A model generated the notes under the pieces. That model saw nothing but the letters and a program-made list of their open reading frames with translations, searched no databases and was not told the DNA's origin. A stretch of DNA of 31,645 bases from Entrophospora sp. SA101. Taxonomy: Eukaryota > Glomeromycota > Glomeromycetes > Entrophosporales > Entrophosporaceae. The first letter of the stretch is position 1. Each line of letters begins with the position of its first letter. Both the position numbers and the translations under genes were made by a program. Of the stretch, positions 1 to 11,423 are shown one piece after another. The stretch is from the NCBI GenBank assembly GCA_958430865.1, contig CAUDNR010004158.1, positions 33,580 to 65,224 of the forward strand, in the 5' to 3' direction.

Positions 1-740
1 TCATTGATGCTTCTCACTATAACATTGAATTGATGTAATAAAGTTTCCAATTGATGAATATTTTCTCGAGTACGTGAATTTATATGATTTGTTTCTAGTG
101 AAAAGGGAGGTTGCTGAATAAAGATTTGAGAATGTTGTTGTTGCTGTGTTGGTAGCGATGGCAATGATGTGAGTTGTGGATGTTGGGATAGTAAATCATT
201 GGGATAATTACAAATATGGTTGTTGTTTAAATCTAGTGGAAAGGGAGGCCGCTGAATAAAAATTTGAGAATGTTGTTGTTGTTGTTGTTGTTGTTGTATC
301 GGTAATGTGAGTTGTGGAGGTCTATTTTGATGATGGGGTAGTAAATCATGGGAATGATTAAAAGTATGGTTGTTGTTTGAAATTGGAAGGTTTGCAGCTT
401 GATAAACAAGATCAGTATCAATAATTCCCGTCATATAATTATCTGGTTTGGGAATAATGGGCTCATTTTGATTATAGCATACTTGACAATTTGGTGTAAA
501 AAGAGGTTGTGGCTGTTGTGGAATCACATATTGTTGTGTTCCAAGAGGTAAAGGTCGAGGATGATTATTAATATCATTTAGATTAAAATTTCCATCAAAA
601 GTACTAATATCAGGTACATTATAATTGTTACTATTATTATCACTACTACCAATAATATTACTAATATCATTAGAATGAGTAGGACGGGTTGGAGGGGGAG
701 AAATTGAGGTGAGAAAAACATTATTTTCTTGATCACTCAT
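1..740 (-). CDS. Gln/Asn/Pro-rich hypothetical protein, 5' part (runs off the window)
   Basis: An open frame of 246 codons starts at the ATG at 738-740 and reaches the window edge without a stop, so only the N-terminal part is seen. I do not recognise a domain. The N-terminus is Ser/Asn/Asp-rich (MSDQENNVFL...), a middle part is Pro/Gln-rich and has one CxxC (CQVCY), and the rest holds two diverged copies of a unit built of an Asn/His stretch, a poly-Gln run and the motif HSQIFIQxPPF. The poly-Gln run lies at about 276-297. Low complexity of this kind is common in fungal regulatory proteins, but no DNA-binding domain is visible, so no function is offered. No intron is needed in the visible part. 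The composition and the uninterrupted frame favour a real gene. Confidence 0.65.
   Translation of the reverse strand, partial: MSDQENNVFLTSISPPPTRPTHSNDISNIIGSSDNNSNNYNVPDISTFDGNFNLNDINNHPRPLPLGTQQYVIPQQPQPLFTPNCQVCYNQNEPIIPKPDNYMTGIIDTDLVYQAANLPISNNNHTFNHSHDLLPHHQNRPPQLTLPIQQQQQQQQHSQIFIQRPPFPLDLNNNHICNYPNDLLSQHPQLTSLPSLPTQQQQHSQIFIQQPPFSLETNHINSRTRENIHQLETLLHQFNVIVRSIN
117..370 (-). repeat. Internal duplication in the Gln-rich gene
   Basis: The segments around 117-240 and 241-370 resemble each other. Both encode, in order, an Asn/His-rich stretch, DLL, a PQLT motif, a poly-Gln run and HSQIFIQxPPF. The copies differ by substitutions and by the length of the CAA/CAG runs. Confidence 0.6.
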
Positions 741-1403
741 TTTGTTTTGATTAAAAAAAAATATAGAAATATTTTTTAAATAAATATTGTTTGGAAAATT
801 ATATTTTTTTGAAAAAAGCTGGTTAGTTTTATATAAGAAAAAAATACAGTCAAACCTCATTTCACGAATCTATGGGACACGTACCGAAAGTATTTTTTTT
901 ATTTATTTTTTTATTTATTTATTTATTATTATTATTTATTTATTTATTCATAACAACACATTCTTAAAATAAAACTTTGAAGAATACTTTAAAAGGAATT
1001 TTATTGTAAAGAGAGGTATAAGATTTACTAGTTTGCTTCTTTAACCTATATTTTATATTATAATTGTTGATGTAATGATGCGACGTTTATTTATACGAAT
1101 TAAGTTATTTTTCGCACATACTGAATAAAAAACAAAAAATATTACGCCTTTTATTGATTATTCCGCGTTACACGTTGGGGTTAGTAGGAATTCGATTTTA
1201 TCAAAATGTGATGATTGTTTGTGATATGCATGAATGGTGAATGGATTATCTGATTATCTATCTGATAAAAAAATATTATCAATTTGTTTTTATAATTATT
1301 AATTTACTAATAATTTTTTTTTCTAGTATCTTAATCTCCATCTCCATCTCCATCATCACATTTAACTAGACATTGACAAACATTTTTTTTTTTGATAAAG
1401 TTC
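741..1403. other. Spacer between divergent genes; MITE-like end at 847
   Basis: The stretch lies between the divergent Gln-rich and PIG-X-like genes and should hold both promoters. It is AT-rich, with T/TTA runs at 893-945. At 845-858 TA is followed by CAGTCAAACCTC, the kind of terminus seen in Tc1/mariner-pogo MITEs in fungal genomes; no matching right end is visible nearby, so it may be a solo end. Nothing else can be supported. Confidence 0.35.
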
Positions 1404-3381
1404 TAGCAAGCAGCAGTTAATGATGACAATTCTTTATAAATGATAAAATACAGATCCCAGAAAAAAATTGTGCCTTGATTAAAGATTTTATTGGAATTAG
1501 GGAATTGAAGATTTATAAACCACTTGAAAATTTTTTTATTAATAATAATAACAATGGCAATAATGATCTGTTACTATTTTCTGATTGGAAAACTGGATGG
1601 TCAGCTAGAGTTCAGATTATGATGTAGGAAGAGGAGGAGGAAGAAGAGTTGCGGAAGAATAAAAGAAACAATGAGGATGGTGGTGTTGAGAATAAAGGAT
1701 ATGAAAGTAGTAGTATATTTCAACATCCTTTAATGTGTTGCCTATTCCAGGTGTTCATGTAGGCTTTTTGATTGGATCAGTAGAAAAGGTAGAAGAGGAA
1801 AATGATTTAGCAGATATTTCAAAATTGTGTCAATTACTTGATAAACTATTTGGTATTTTTAATTGTGAATCCTATCAACAACAGCAACAATTATTTTTTC
1901 AAGGGAAAAGAAACCTATTGATGTCTCACAATCAATATCATTGGAAAATGGACAATATTATTTTTACTCTTCAAATACTCCTTCTTTATCATTATCTTCA
2001 ATTCTAATAAACTATCTAATTCAAGATAATAACAACAATAATAGTAATAGTACATTTAGATTTTAATTTAAAATTTGATGAAAAAATTCAAAAACCAATG
2101 ATGGATCTCAGATTTCTATGGAAATATGAGAATCAGGGCATAAAGATTGTTAAAGAGTTTATTAATATTAATAATAAAAATAATTATAAAATGATAATAA
2201 TGATGATGGTTATAAATTGGAAATAGGAATATTTTGGGATAAATTTGATGATGAATCATTTTATGGAGCAAGATTATTATTTGAACAACAGCATCAAAAA
2301 TTTAAATTTATAGAAACGCTGTTAACAGTTCCAAATGATCGTGTACCTCCTGCATTAAATTATTCTTTCAATTCTGTTCTGTCACCAAATCAAACATTTC
2401 ATACTAATTTCCATACCACTGTCAAGGGTGACAATGATGAAATAAAAGGAATGGAAGATGAGGAAACTTGTAAATTATTATTTATTCATATCATACCAAA
2501 TACTTTTATTGTTGATAAATATCAATTAGATGACTCAAATGACATAAATGATAATAAAAGGATTGAAATATTTGGTGAAATGAATCTAGAAAGTCCAGTT
2601 GGTGATAAATCATTAAGATGGGGCAACGTTGCAATTATTAGTCAGAAGATGATGATAAATGGTGATGTGTTTAGGTTTCCTTTACATTTAAGATATCAAC
2701 CACCCTTACCTACTACTAATACACTATCATCATCACTGACCACATTATTATTATCTATATTTTCATCATCATCATCAAAAAATAAATTACAATCATCACC
2801 ATCTTCCACAATCATGATAACGGAAGATAAAGAAGGTGGAGGAACTAAGAAAAAAAAAAGGAGTGGTGTTAGTATTGGTGATACAAGAAAATATCATCAG
2901 CATAATAATAATGATGATGATAATTATAGTCATGTAACAGTTAGTGTTCCATGGCCTTTGGTAGTTTGTTTATGTGATGAAAAATCAAATAATAACAAGA
3001 ATAACAATAAGAATAATAATATTGACAAACCAGGTAAATATTTAATGCAGTATAATTGTAATTATAAATGCTATAATATTAATAATATTAATTTTTAATT
3101 ATTTTTGGATTGTGATAAAAGATCCGTTATTTTCACAAACACCATTACCATTATCACTTTTTTATAATAATAAAAGAAAACAAATTAAATATATTCTACC
3201 CATACAACAAAACCATTGGCCAATAGAATTAGTTAAAGTACCAATTGGTCAATTGAATCATTTAAAGATTGTTGAACTATGGACAATATTAGTTGTTCTA
3301 ATTGGAAGTTTTTGGATTTTTTGGACTGTTTCAAAAAAAATTGCTGCTAAAAACGCGCAAGATAAAAATAAAATTGATTAA
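1404..3381 (+). pseudogene. PIG-X/PBN1-like GPI-mannosyltransferase I subunit; 5' half frame-broken
   Basis: PIG-X (Pbn1 in yeast) is the ER membrane partner of the first GPI mannosyltransferase (PIG-M/Gpi14). The 3' half is clean. A frame from about 2190 carries PIG-X-like motifs: CKLLFIHIIPNTFIVDKYQL, EIFGEMNLESPVGD, then PLHLRYQPP and the VPWPLVVCL segment. A GT-AG intron at 3034-3121 joins it to an exon (3122-3381) with VPIGQ, one C-terminal membrane segment (about WTILVVLIGSFWIFW) and a Lys-rich tail. Upstream of 2217 there is no in-frame ATG. Coding-looking blocks occur in alternating frames (about 1434-1734, 1735-1915, 1914-2058, 2050-2190), with stops at 1410-1418 and 1625. One possible intron (1680-1750) would mend one switch, but none of ordinary size mends the others. 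It is either a decaying gene or a stretch with sequencing indels. I am fairly sure of the family and unsure of its state. Confidence 0.6.
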
Positions 3382-4223
3382 TAAATATGAGAAAAGTGGA
3401 GAGTGGTGGAGATGATAGGGGGATGATAGTATGGTATATTATAAAAAAATATGGTGGTATAAAAGTGATAATTATTATTAGAATTAGATATTATTATAAT
3501 ATAAATATAAATATAATAATAATAATGCATATAGTTATCGATGAAAAAATCAAAACAAACGAAATAAAATATTTATCATTTATAACTAGCAATTATTTGA
3601 ATATGATTATTAATTAATCAAAGATTGATTAATCAAGCACGTACTAAACAACAATTCATCTCATCCGACTCATTTATTTATTATTTATTGTTTGATTCTT
3701 TGGCTAGAAGTTATGTAACAAGAAAAAAAACTTTAATTTTTTTATACTATCTAATTTAATTGATAGTTTTATTTCTGTTGATTATTTTAAAAAAAAATTT
3801 ATTTATACGAGTTACTTTTATTTTTATAATAAAGTTCATATAAATTTTCTTAACAACAAAATGGAAAATAATAAATTAAAAATTCCTTTTAGAGCATACA
3901 CTTACACTAACACTTGAAACCTAAAAAAGATATTTGTTGTTTATTGACGTAGTAGTGGTGGTTGTTACACGATAAAATCTTAAATTTGCGAAAGTTCTTT
4001 TATTTTTTGCATTTTTTCTTATTCTTTTAATAATAAGTTGATGAGGAAAAAAAGATAAATAATAATAACAAGGCAAAAAAAAGTAAAATAAATTTTTACA
4101 ATTAAAAACTTGTTATGAAAATAATTTAATTTTTAATTTATTTCTTGGCAAAAGTAAAAATTAAAAATAAAATTATTAATCTTCTAGATTCTAGATTCAT
4201 TCGTTTGTTTGTTGTTTGTTTAT
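3382..4223. other. AT-rich spacer between convergent genes
   Basis: The region lies between the 3' ends of the PIG-X-like gene and the aminopeptidase gene. It holds homopolymer-rich AT sequence. Short frames inside it have no coding character. Nothing else is seen. Confidence 0.6.
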
Positions 4224-5091
4224 TTATTTGTTCATACAATATTCAATATCAACAATTTCTTTTGGTGCACTAGAACTCAACACGATCGGATCACTTTCCC
4301 CGACCAACACGTTATCTTCTATACGTATGCCCATTCCGTGATACTGTTCTGGGTACGCTTTATTACGAGGAACGTATATTCCTGGCTCTATAGCACAATT
4401 ATTTAAAAGTTCATATAAATAAATAAAAACCAGAAAAGTGATCAGGTGAAAATAAATTAATAAATAAATAAATACCAATAGTTATAACCATTCCTTTTCT
4501 CAATATTTTTGAACGATCAATGTCATGTGTGTCATGAACATCCAATCCGAGATAATGTCCAACATGGTGTGGGTACAAGACACGATCAACATCCTTTATT
4601 TGAATATTAATATAAATAATATAATAAATAAATGTTGCGTTGTATCAGATCTGATAAGATAAGATTGAATTAATCATTTATTTTACCTGCATTAATTAAT
4701 TAATAAATAAATAAATATATTAGTAAATAATATGTTACGTTGTGTCACATCTGATAAGATTAGATTAAATTATTGTATTAAGAAATAAATAAATAAAATG
4801 AATATTAAGATTTAGTAAACATAAATAAATAGATTATAATCTTATCAGATGTGATGATGATGAAGTTAAATCAATCACTTACCTTAGATGAAATTTGATT
4901 TAATAAATAAACAAAATGAATATTAGTATTAGTAGATATAAATAAATAAATTATAATTTCATCATTATTAACATTTTTACCCCTTCAACAAGATCAAATC
5001 CGAGTGGAGATAATTCCTCCTTCATCATTTTGACAGAATATTCATGTATACCATTCAAGGAAATGTTTTGTTCTTCCGTACAAAGCTAGTT

Positions 5092-5125
<34 letters not shown>

Positions 5126-7472
5126 AATTTAATGTATGTAAATGCATATATTTATATTTATTTGATTACTTATTTACTTTTATACATTCTCTGTTAACTT
5201 TTAAAACTGCTTCATATAATTCTTTTTGTGGTTGAGTAAATCTTCCATTAACAGGCCATGTTCTTGTAATATCACTTGCATATCCATAATATTCCTAATT
5301 GTTCATCATAATTTATGTAAAATGTTTACTGATATGTTATACTGATATACTTATATTTTGAATCATCTATATCAACTTACACCTCCAGCATCCATTAAAA
5401 CCAACTCTCCGTCACTATTAAATTTAAATAAAAACAAAAATGAATGAATATAAATTTATATGTGAATAATATATATTTGTTGATTTAAATTTACCGCAAT
5501 GGCATATCATTCCTTACATAGTGCATAGTTAATGCGTTGATTCCACATGCAACTACAGGAACATATGCAAGGAATTGTGCTCCACGTATTCTACACTCAA
5601 AATCTATTTTTGCATACAAATCATGTTCTGATAATCCTGGTTTTGTAAACTTGGTTGTCTACAGAAAATTAGATGTTAGATATTTATTATAAGATAGGTG
5701 TGGTGGTGAATAACAAATTAATATATTAATAGATAGAAATATTAATTAATATTTACTTCAATGAATGCTTTTCCTGTAATTTCACCAGCTTTTTTCATTA
5801 ATTTTATTTCTGAATCACTTTTTACAAGTCTTAAGTCTTGTATCAATCTACTTAATGGTTTTACTTGATAATAATAATTATTATTATAATAATTCTTGTC
5901 ATTATTATTATTATTATTAATTAATTTTTGATAATTATAAAACAACCAATTAATTAATGACAATGATAATTTAATATTACTAATCATTCTCTTTATCATC
6001 ATCATCATATTATTATTATTATCATTGTTATCACTGTTATTATTACCATTATTAGTGATTCTATTAATATTTGTTATGTGATCTGTTGAAAATATATTTA
6101 TCCGTGGTGGAATATCAACGTAAATCTCTTTATAATTTTTAATTATTTCTTTAATCCTGGAATTAAACCTTGATGATTCCATTGCCTATTATTAATTGAG
6201 AAGGTGGATTGGTGGATGGGTGATGGAGATCAGTGGATGAAGGAAGATTAAAGATGAAAAGATAAAAAAGGGACAATAAATAATAACAATAACAATAATA
6301 ATTAATTAATTTATTGATAATTTAACCATTACTATATTTTCTTACCAATAAATTTAATAATAATAATAATAATATAATAATGACTATGATGATAATAATA
6401 ATAAAGTATTAAATAAATTGCCTTGAATTTCTTGCCTCATCTGCTCCAAAAATATTAACTGCACCAGCTAATCCTGTTCTAGGTCCATCCCACATTTCAA
6501 TACTCTTATTTTTTGGTGGTACAAACATTGTCATCTTATAACCTCTACGTGTATTATTCTTTTCTTACATTTTTTGTGTTTTTTTTTTTTTGGGAAATGA
6601 ATTAACTTATATTAAAGATTTGAAATTTTTTGAATAAATTTGAATTTGAAATGGTTAATGCTAGTTACCTAAAACTATAGCTGAATCTGGTTCATTGAAT
6701 CCTATTCATCATCATCATTAGTCAATAAAAATTAAAATAAAACTTTCAATTAAAATTAATAAATTTTTTAAATTTACCACTTAAATAATAAAAATCGGTA
6801 TTCTGATGAAATGGATAACTGTAAATATATAATGTATAGTTAATATCATATTTCCCATTTCTTTTATATTCATCCTTGATCTTGTATTATAACTAATCTT
6901 AAATATACATAGATATATACGAACAATACTTTATTTGACATATATCTTGTCCGATATCCTAACGAAATAGCTACACTATTTTCTGGTAATTTTTCTATTA
7001 ATAAAGCTCTTCTTAGCTCATATTCAGCTGCTGATATTCCCGGTGTTACTATAAAATAAATAAATTGACTAAAATTCATTATTTAATTGATGATATTGAT
7101 TAATTCACAAAAGATACAAATGCATATATATTGGATATTATTAATTATTCTTATATTACCTTCACCCGATTTCATTATATGAGGATGAGTTTCGTGAGTT
7201 GGTTGACCATATGTTTTTGGTTCTACTGGTGTTAATACTGATGAAGTATGGTAACATCGTGAGTGACTTTTAAGATCTTTTTGAATTCAGTGAAAAAGGT
7301 TGTTTTTTTTCACCGGGAAAATAATTAACAGTTTAGTGATAATTATGGTAATAATGGTCATTTAAAAATTAAATTTTATAATAATCAATAAATTACTTGA
7401 TTTAAAACTTATGGAGCAACGATTTTGTCGCGAAATAATATTTGAAAAATGAAAAAATGGTCGTTGAGTCAT
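4224..7472 (-). CDS. Mitochondrial Xaa-Pro aminopeptidase (ICP55/XPNPEP3-like), 13 exons, 559 aa
   Basis: A peptidase of family M24B. ICP55 removes one residue from imported mitochondrial precursors after the processing peptidase has cut, which stabilises the mature N-terminus. Exons (minus strand): 7472-7397, 7276-7160, 7048-6930, 6874-6778, 6701-6669, 6542-6436, 6185-5757, 5658-5495, 5414-5381, 5294-5178, 5085-4981, 4593-4476, 4387-4224; phases sum to 560 codons. The N-terminus ([20 protein letters not shown]) is basic with no acidic residue, like a presequence. The five metal ligands are present: D389 (MDAGG), D400 (SDITRTWP), H479 ([13 protein letters not shown]), E506 (TIEPGIY) and E529 (GIRIEDN). 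The N-terminal domain has [18 protein letters not shown] and WDGPRTG. Oddities: the intron at 6186-6435 is GC-AG; exon 7 adds an Asn-rich loop of roughly 80 residues; the exon 4 start is inferred from phase. Family and C-terminal half are near certain. Confidence 0.92.
4594..4980 (-). repeat. Long intron with internal duplications and an 18-bp hairpin
   Basis: This 387-nt intron of the aminopeptidase gene is several times longer than most of its neighbours. It holds two direct copies of a block around ATCTGATAAGAT (near 4633 and 4731), two copies of an AAATGAATATTA-containing block (near 4797 and 4915), and a perfect inverted repeat with 18-bp arms at 4745-4762 and 4837-4854. The intron seems to have grown by local duplication or by a small repeat insertion. 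Confidence 0.6.
5095..5121. repeat. TG/TA microsatellite in an intron
   Basis: A TG run passes into a TA run just upstream of exon 11 of the aminopeptidase gene (on the minus strand it lies in the intron's 3' part). Confidence 0.8.
6186..6435 (-). other. GC-AG intron in the aminopeptidase gene
   Basis: The upstream exon ends GAG and the intron starts GCAAGA; the acceptor is AATAG before GCAATGG. No GT donor exists near the end of the exon, and only this join keeps the conserved FGADEA stretch and both exons in phase. The donor fits the known GC-donor consensus (AG|GCAAG). Confidence 0.75.
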
Positions 7473-8341
7473 TTTCTTTTCAAATAAAAATTTTTTTCAT
7501 GATCAGCGGATCAATTTTGCGATAGAATTTTTAATATTAAAGCGCATAAACATCTTGTTGTACAATACTAATACTTATTAGGCAATATTCGATAATGGAA
7601 ATCAGGATCAGAAAATTTTATGAACCCAGGAAATTTATTATTATGCACGCATTGATATAAAGCTCGCTATTAAATTTTTTGTATAATTAATATAAATAAT
7701 AATAATGTCGATGTTGATGTTTGTCGGTATTAGGGAAAACCACCTTTAAATCACCCTTTTTGTTGTTGGCAATAATATTGTCACCAATTATTATTTGGGA
7801 GAGCGTGATAACAATATAAATTTATGATTATGTGGATCGGCTATCACTAACGAATTAGTTTTATTACCATTAGCGAATAATCTTGGGTTAGTATTAGTGA
7901 TTTAAGAAAGCGTTTTATTTAGTCGAAACTAATTTATTAATATTAATATTAATTATTTTCGTAACACGTTATGTTGTTTGTTGTAACTTTGTAATAAGTT
8001 AACTTGATAGTGTAATCGATACACTTGGGTTATCTGAAACTTTGCTGTAGCGTACCATTTGATTTAATAAAATCTATTTGAATCTACTAAAACAAATAAA
8101 CAAAGGGTAAATTTGTTATTTATAAAAAAAAAAGAAATAAAGAAACTTTAAAGTATATAAAATATGATTGATTTTGGTCTGAGATTGATGTATCAAAAAA
8201 AAATTTTTTTGCAACATTAAAAATCGCTGTTTAAATTGACTATATACTACTTGTGTGATCGATTCAATAAAGGAACAAAGCTATTTGTTTATTGTTGTTT
8301 TTTTGATTTTAGTATTAATGCATGGTTTCCATTCATAAATA
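7473..8341. other. Intergenic, 5' side of the aminopeptidase gene
   Basis: The stretch carries the presumptive promoter of the aminopeptidase gene near its left end. The rest is AT-rich sequence without a frame or RNA gene I can support. Confidence 0.5.
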
Positions 8342-8512
8342 CAGTCATAACTCGTTAAACCAAAGTCAATATTTTCAAAAAAAAAACATCGATTTAAAAA
8401 ACCTTAATAAAATCGACTTATTGAGGTAAATTTGATAGGTAGATAATAAAACAACATCGGTTTATCGTGTATATTCGGTTTATCAAGGCATCGTCTTAAC
8501 GAGTTCTGACTG
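8342..8512. mobile_element. 171-bp MITE with TA target duplication (Tc1/mariner-pogo type)
   Basis: The element starts CAGTCATAACTCGTTAA and ends with its inverse, TTAACGAGTTCTGACTG, with one mismatch in 17 bp. It is flanked on both sides by TA (8340-8341 and 8513-8514), the target duplication of the Tc1/mariner superfamily. It has no coding capacity, so it is a non-autonomous element. The interior is AT-rich. Confidence 0.8.
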
Positions 8513-8970
8513 TACGTTTTGTTCGTTTTATTCACTTTTATTCGTTTTATTCGCTTTTATTCATTTTATTTGCTTTATTGCTTTATTCGAATTATTTTTT
8601 TACTCAATTTGTTCTCTTTGAAGATTAGAAAACAAAATTAAAACATGCACCAAATCCGCCTTATGTGCTATGTAAAGGTCGTTCCAAGTACCAATATTGA
8701 TCAACCTTCAAACTCAGGCATCAAAGACAGCTCAAGCATATTATTAATATTATTAATACTATTGCGTGTTACTATTACGCGTAGCTAACTTCAAAGCCAA
8801 AAATTCGAAAAAAACATTTGTATTTATAAAATGTAATAATAAAAGAATGAATTTAATTGTAAAAAGAAGGGAAAAAATTAAGTAGTTTAATGAAACAAAA
8901 TTTCTAATTCAAATTAAACTTCCCACGATAATTATTCTTCTTGCATCATTGCAATATACATACATACAAT
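8513..8970. other. Intergenic, no gene seen
   Basis: The stretch between the MITE and the repeat at 8971 includes a short imperfect tandem run of TTCGTTTTATT-like units (about 8520-8590). I see no gene. Confidence 0.5.
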
Positions 8971-9105
8971 GATATAATAATTCTTTATTCATACCCGGGA
9001 CACACATTTTTACATTACATAATTTGATAATCCTATTTTATCATTATCATTATTGCTACTTGTATCAAGCAATTTTACTTACGTCAAGCAATTTTAATTA
9101 CATCT
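8971..9105 (+). repeat. Dispersed repeat, copy A (inverted copy B at 14405-14545)
   Basis: The segment shares TATAATAATTCTTTATTCAT, then a GGGACACA block, TTTGATAATCCTATTTTATC, ATTATCATTATTGCT and CTTGTATCAAG, followed by TTTTACTTACGTCAAGCA, in the same order with the reverse complement of 14405-14545. Small indels separate the copies. It has no coding capacity and is followed by CGTCAA/TTTAGTCA-type motifs to about 9185. Confidence 0.75.
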
Positions 9106-10691
9106 AGACTATTACTTTAGTCAAATCGTCAAAATGGCATTGACGAGAAACTACCTTTCGTCAATACTTTAGTTACGTCAATGACTAAAGTCAAAAGTTT
9201 CGTCATACATCATTACTTATCCCTGGATGTTTTTATCTCCCGAATGTTCTGCAAACAAAGATTTGATTGCGTTAAAATGGCCAATCGATTTTTACTTTGT
9301 CAAAACATGCGCGTTTATAGTGGTTCTCTCTTTAACAAGAAACGTGTTCTTCTTTACATAGAAGGAAGCAGCACCTGGTGATTTCAACAACATTCACTCA
9401 ATGTTTCCTGCGCGAAATGATCAATAAAGAGCTAAAGGAGGATGAAGTCACAAGTATGAAAACTCTAAAGCTACCAAATCGTAATTTTAAATAACAAGGA
9501 AGAAATCAGGGAAGTAAACAAATTAATGGCCGAAATGATGGTTAAAATGGAAAAGTCAAGATATATTGTAGCAATAAATGTGATTTCCTTTTAGAAAGGG
9601 CTATTGCTAGGTGACTTTGTCACTAACGGTATATTTATTTATTTACTATCACTATTAGATCATTAATTTCCGATATAAATATATCCATAAATAAAAAAGA
9701 TCTAATTTTCCACAATATAAAGTCCAAGCAATAACAACAATATATTATATAAGAAAAGAAATATATAAAGTTAACCAAATGATGACAGATAAATCTTATA
9801 CAGAGAGGTTATTATTATCACCAACGACTAGTTGGTTCCTCCAATTATGTTTATTTCTCTGCTTATTTACCTTCTGCTACCCCAACTCTTTTTTCTCTTT
9901 CTAATTCTTCCTTCTCCTTCTCCTCCGCCAATCCTCCAATTCTTCTTCTCAACGTATATATCTCTTTCACTTTACACTCGATTTGAATTTTGTCTGGCTG
10001 TTGGTAATTTCTATAGGACCTATTCATCCCGATACAACATTGAGTACAGGGATATAAATAGTAAAGTAATTTATTCTCTTAATAATCTCTCTTGTGGATT
10101 AATTTATTGTTTATTTCATAACAAATTGTGCAGAATTCTTTTTCAAAGAAAGAAAATAAAAAAAATCGGGTCAAAATCGAAGTCATGTTATCAATAATTC
10201 TCTTTGGATCCTTTTACAGGAGGGAAAAAAACTCAATTTTGTGGATCAACATATAAAGAGTAATTGATTAAATTTTGTTTATCAATTAGGTTCCTTGGCT
10301 CACATTTCCTTTATAAGTGCCTACAATTTATTTCTCATTTATAGAGCTAAAAGTATACAGTCATAGCAGATGAACAGGATACACAAGAAACTTTATTTAA
10401 AATTTATTATGACAAGGATTTAATTATAGTCTGTTGTGGCAAGGTTTGACGTACACAAGCGTTTCTATTTATTTATCCTTGCTTTTTACAATAAAAAATT
10501 TAATTGCACTTTATTTTTGCAACAAATATGAAAGTTTATCAATAATTGATTATTTTATTTTCTATATATATTTTGTAGTTGAAAAAAAACATTTAATTAC
10601 ATTTTACAATTAATGAAAGAGAATCAAATTAAAATTGTCATAATGATCAAACTTCACACCAACTGTAACAGCAGCATCTAGTTAGCCTCTC
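9106..10691. other. Intergenic; short coding fossil near 9390-9560
   Basis: At 9390-9560 short plus-strand stretches look like decayed coding sequence: one frame gives LREMINKELKEDEV, another gives NNKEEIREVNKLMAEMMVKM, a charged coiled-coil-like run, with a frame switch between. I do not recognise the source protein. The rest, up to the ACMSD stop codon, is AT-rich and featureless. Confidence 0.35.
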
Positions 10692-11389
10692 CTAATTCTT
10701 ATCATTAAATACTTCTTTTTTACCTTCAAGTCCTAAAAATCTTAAAGCATTTCCACTTAACAATTTTTCTTTATCTTCATCAGTTAACCATTCACAATCT
10801 TCAATTAATTTACCAGGATGATCTTCTCCAAGTGGAAAAGGATAATCACTACCAAGCATTATTCTATCTATCCCTATCTTTTTAATTAGAAATTTAAGTG
10901 TATCTTCATCATGAACAAGCGAATCTGTTTGGATACGATCAAGGTATTCACTAAAATATGAATGAATGGAAATATTAATATATATAATTAAATATCCCCT
11001 CCCCTCAAAAACCAAATAATAATACATACAGTGGACTTTTTTTTATTTTTATAGCACATAAATCTGGTCTAACATTAAAACCATGAACTATACGTCCTAT
11101 TGTTGCAGGAAAAGAACCACCACCATGTGCAAATGAAAATTTGAGATTTGGATATCGTTCAAGAACACCACCAAAAATCAATGAACAAATTGATATTGTT
11201 GTCTCACAAGGCTAAAATTATAAAAATTTTTGATTGTGTAAGATAATTGTGGGATTTTTTTAAATAGAAAAAAATCACATATTGTAATAACAATCTACCA
11301 TTCCAATCAGCCTAATAATTATATAATATTGTATCTTTGATTAATTGTTGATCAATTTTAAATAAAAAAAGTTTAATAAATATTTAAAA

Positions 11390-11423
<34 letters not shown>

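Noticed and set aside
3112..3381. Separate 89-codon gene starting at GTG 3112
   Set aside because: It is the last exon of the PIG-X-like gene; the GT-AG intron 3034-3121 joins it in phase to the preceding exon.
8255..8270. GATCGATTC, a match to the tRNA B-box pattern
   Set aside because: There is no A box, no cloverleaf and no anticodon arm around it. I found no tRNA or rRNA gene in the window.
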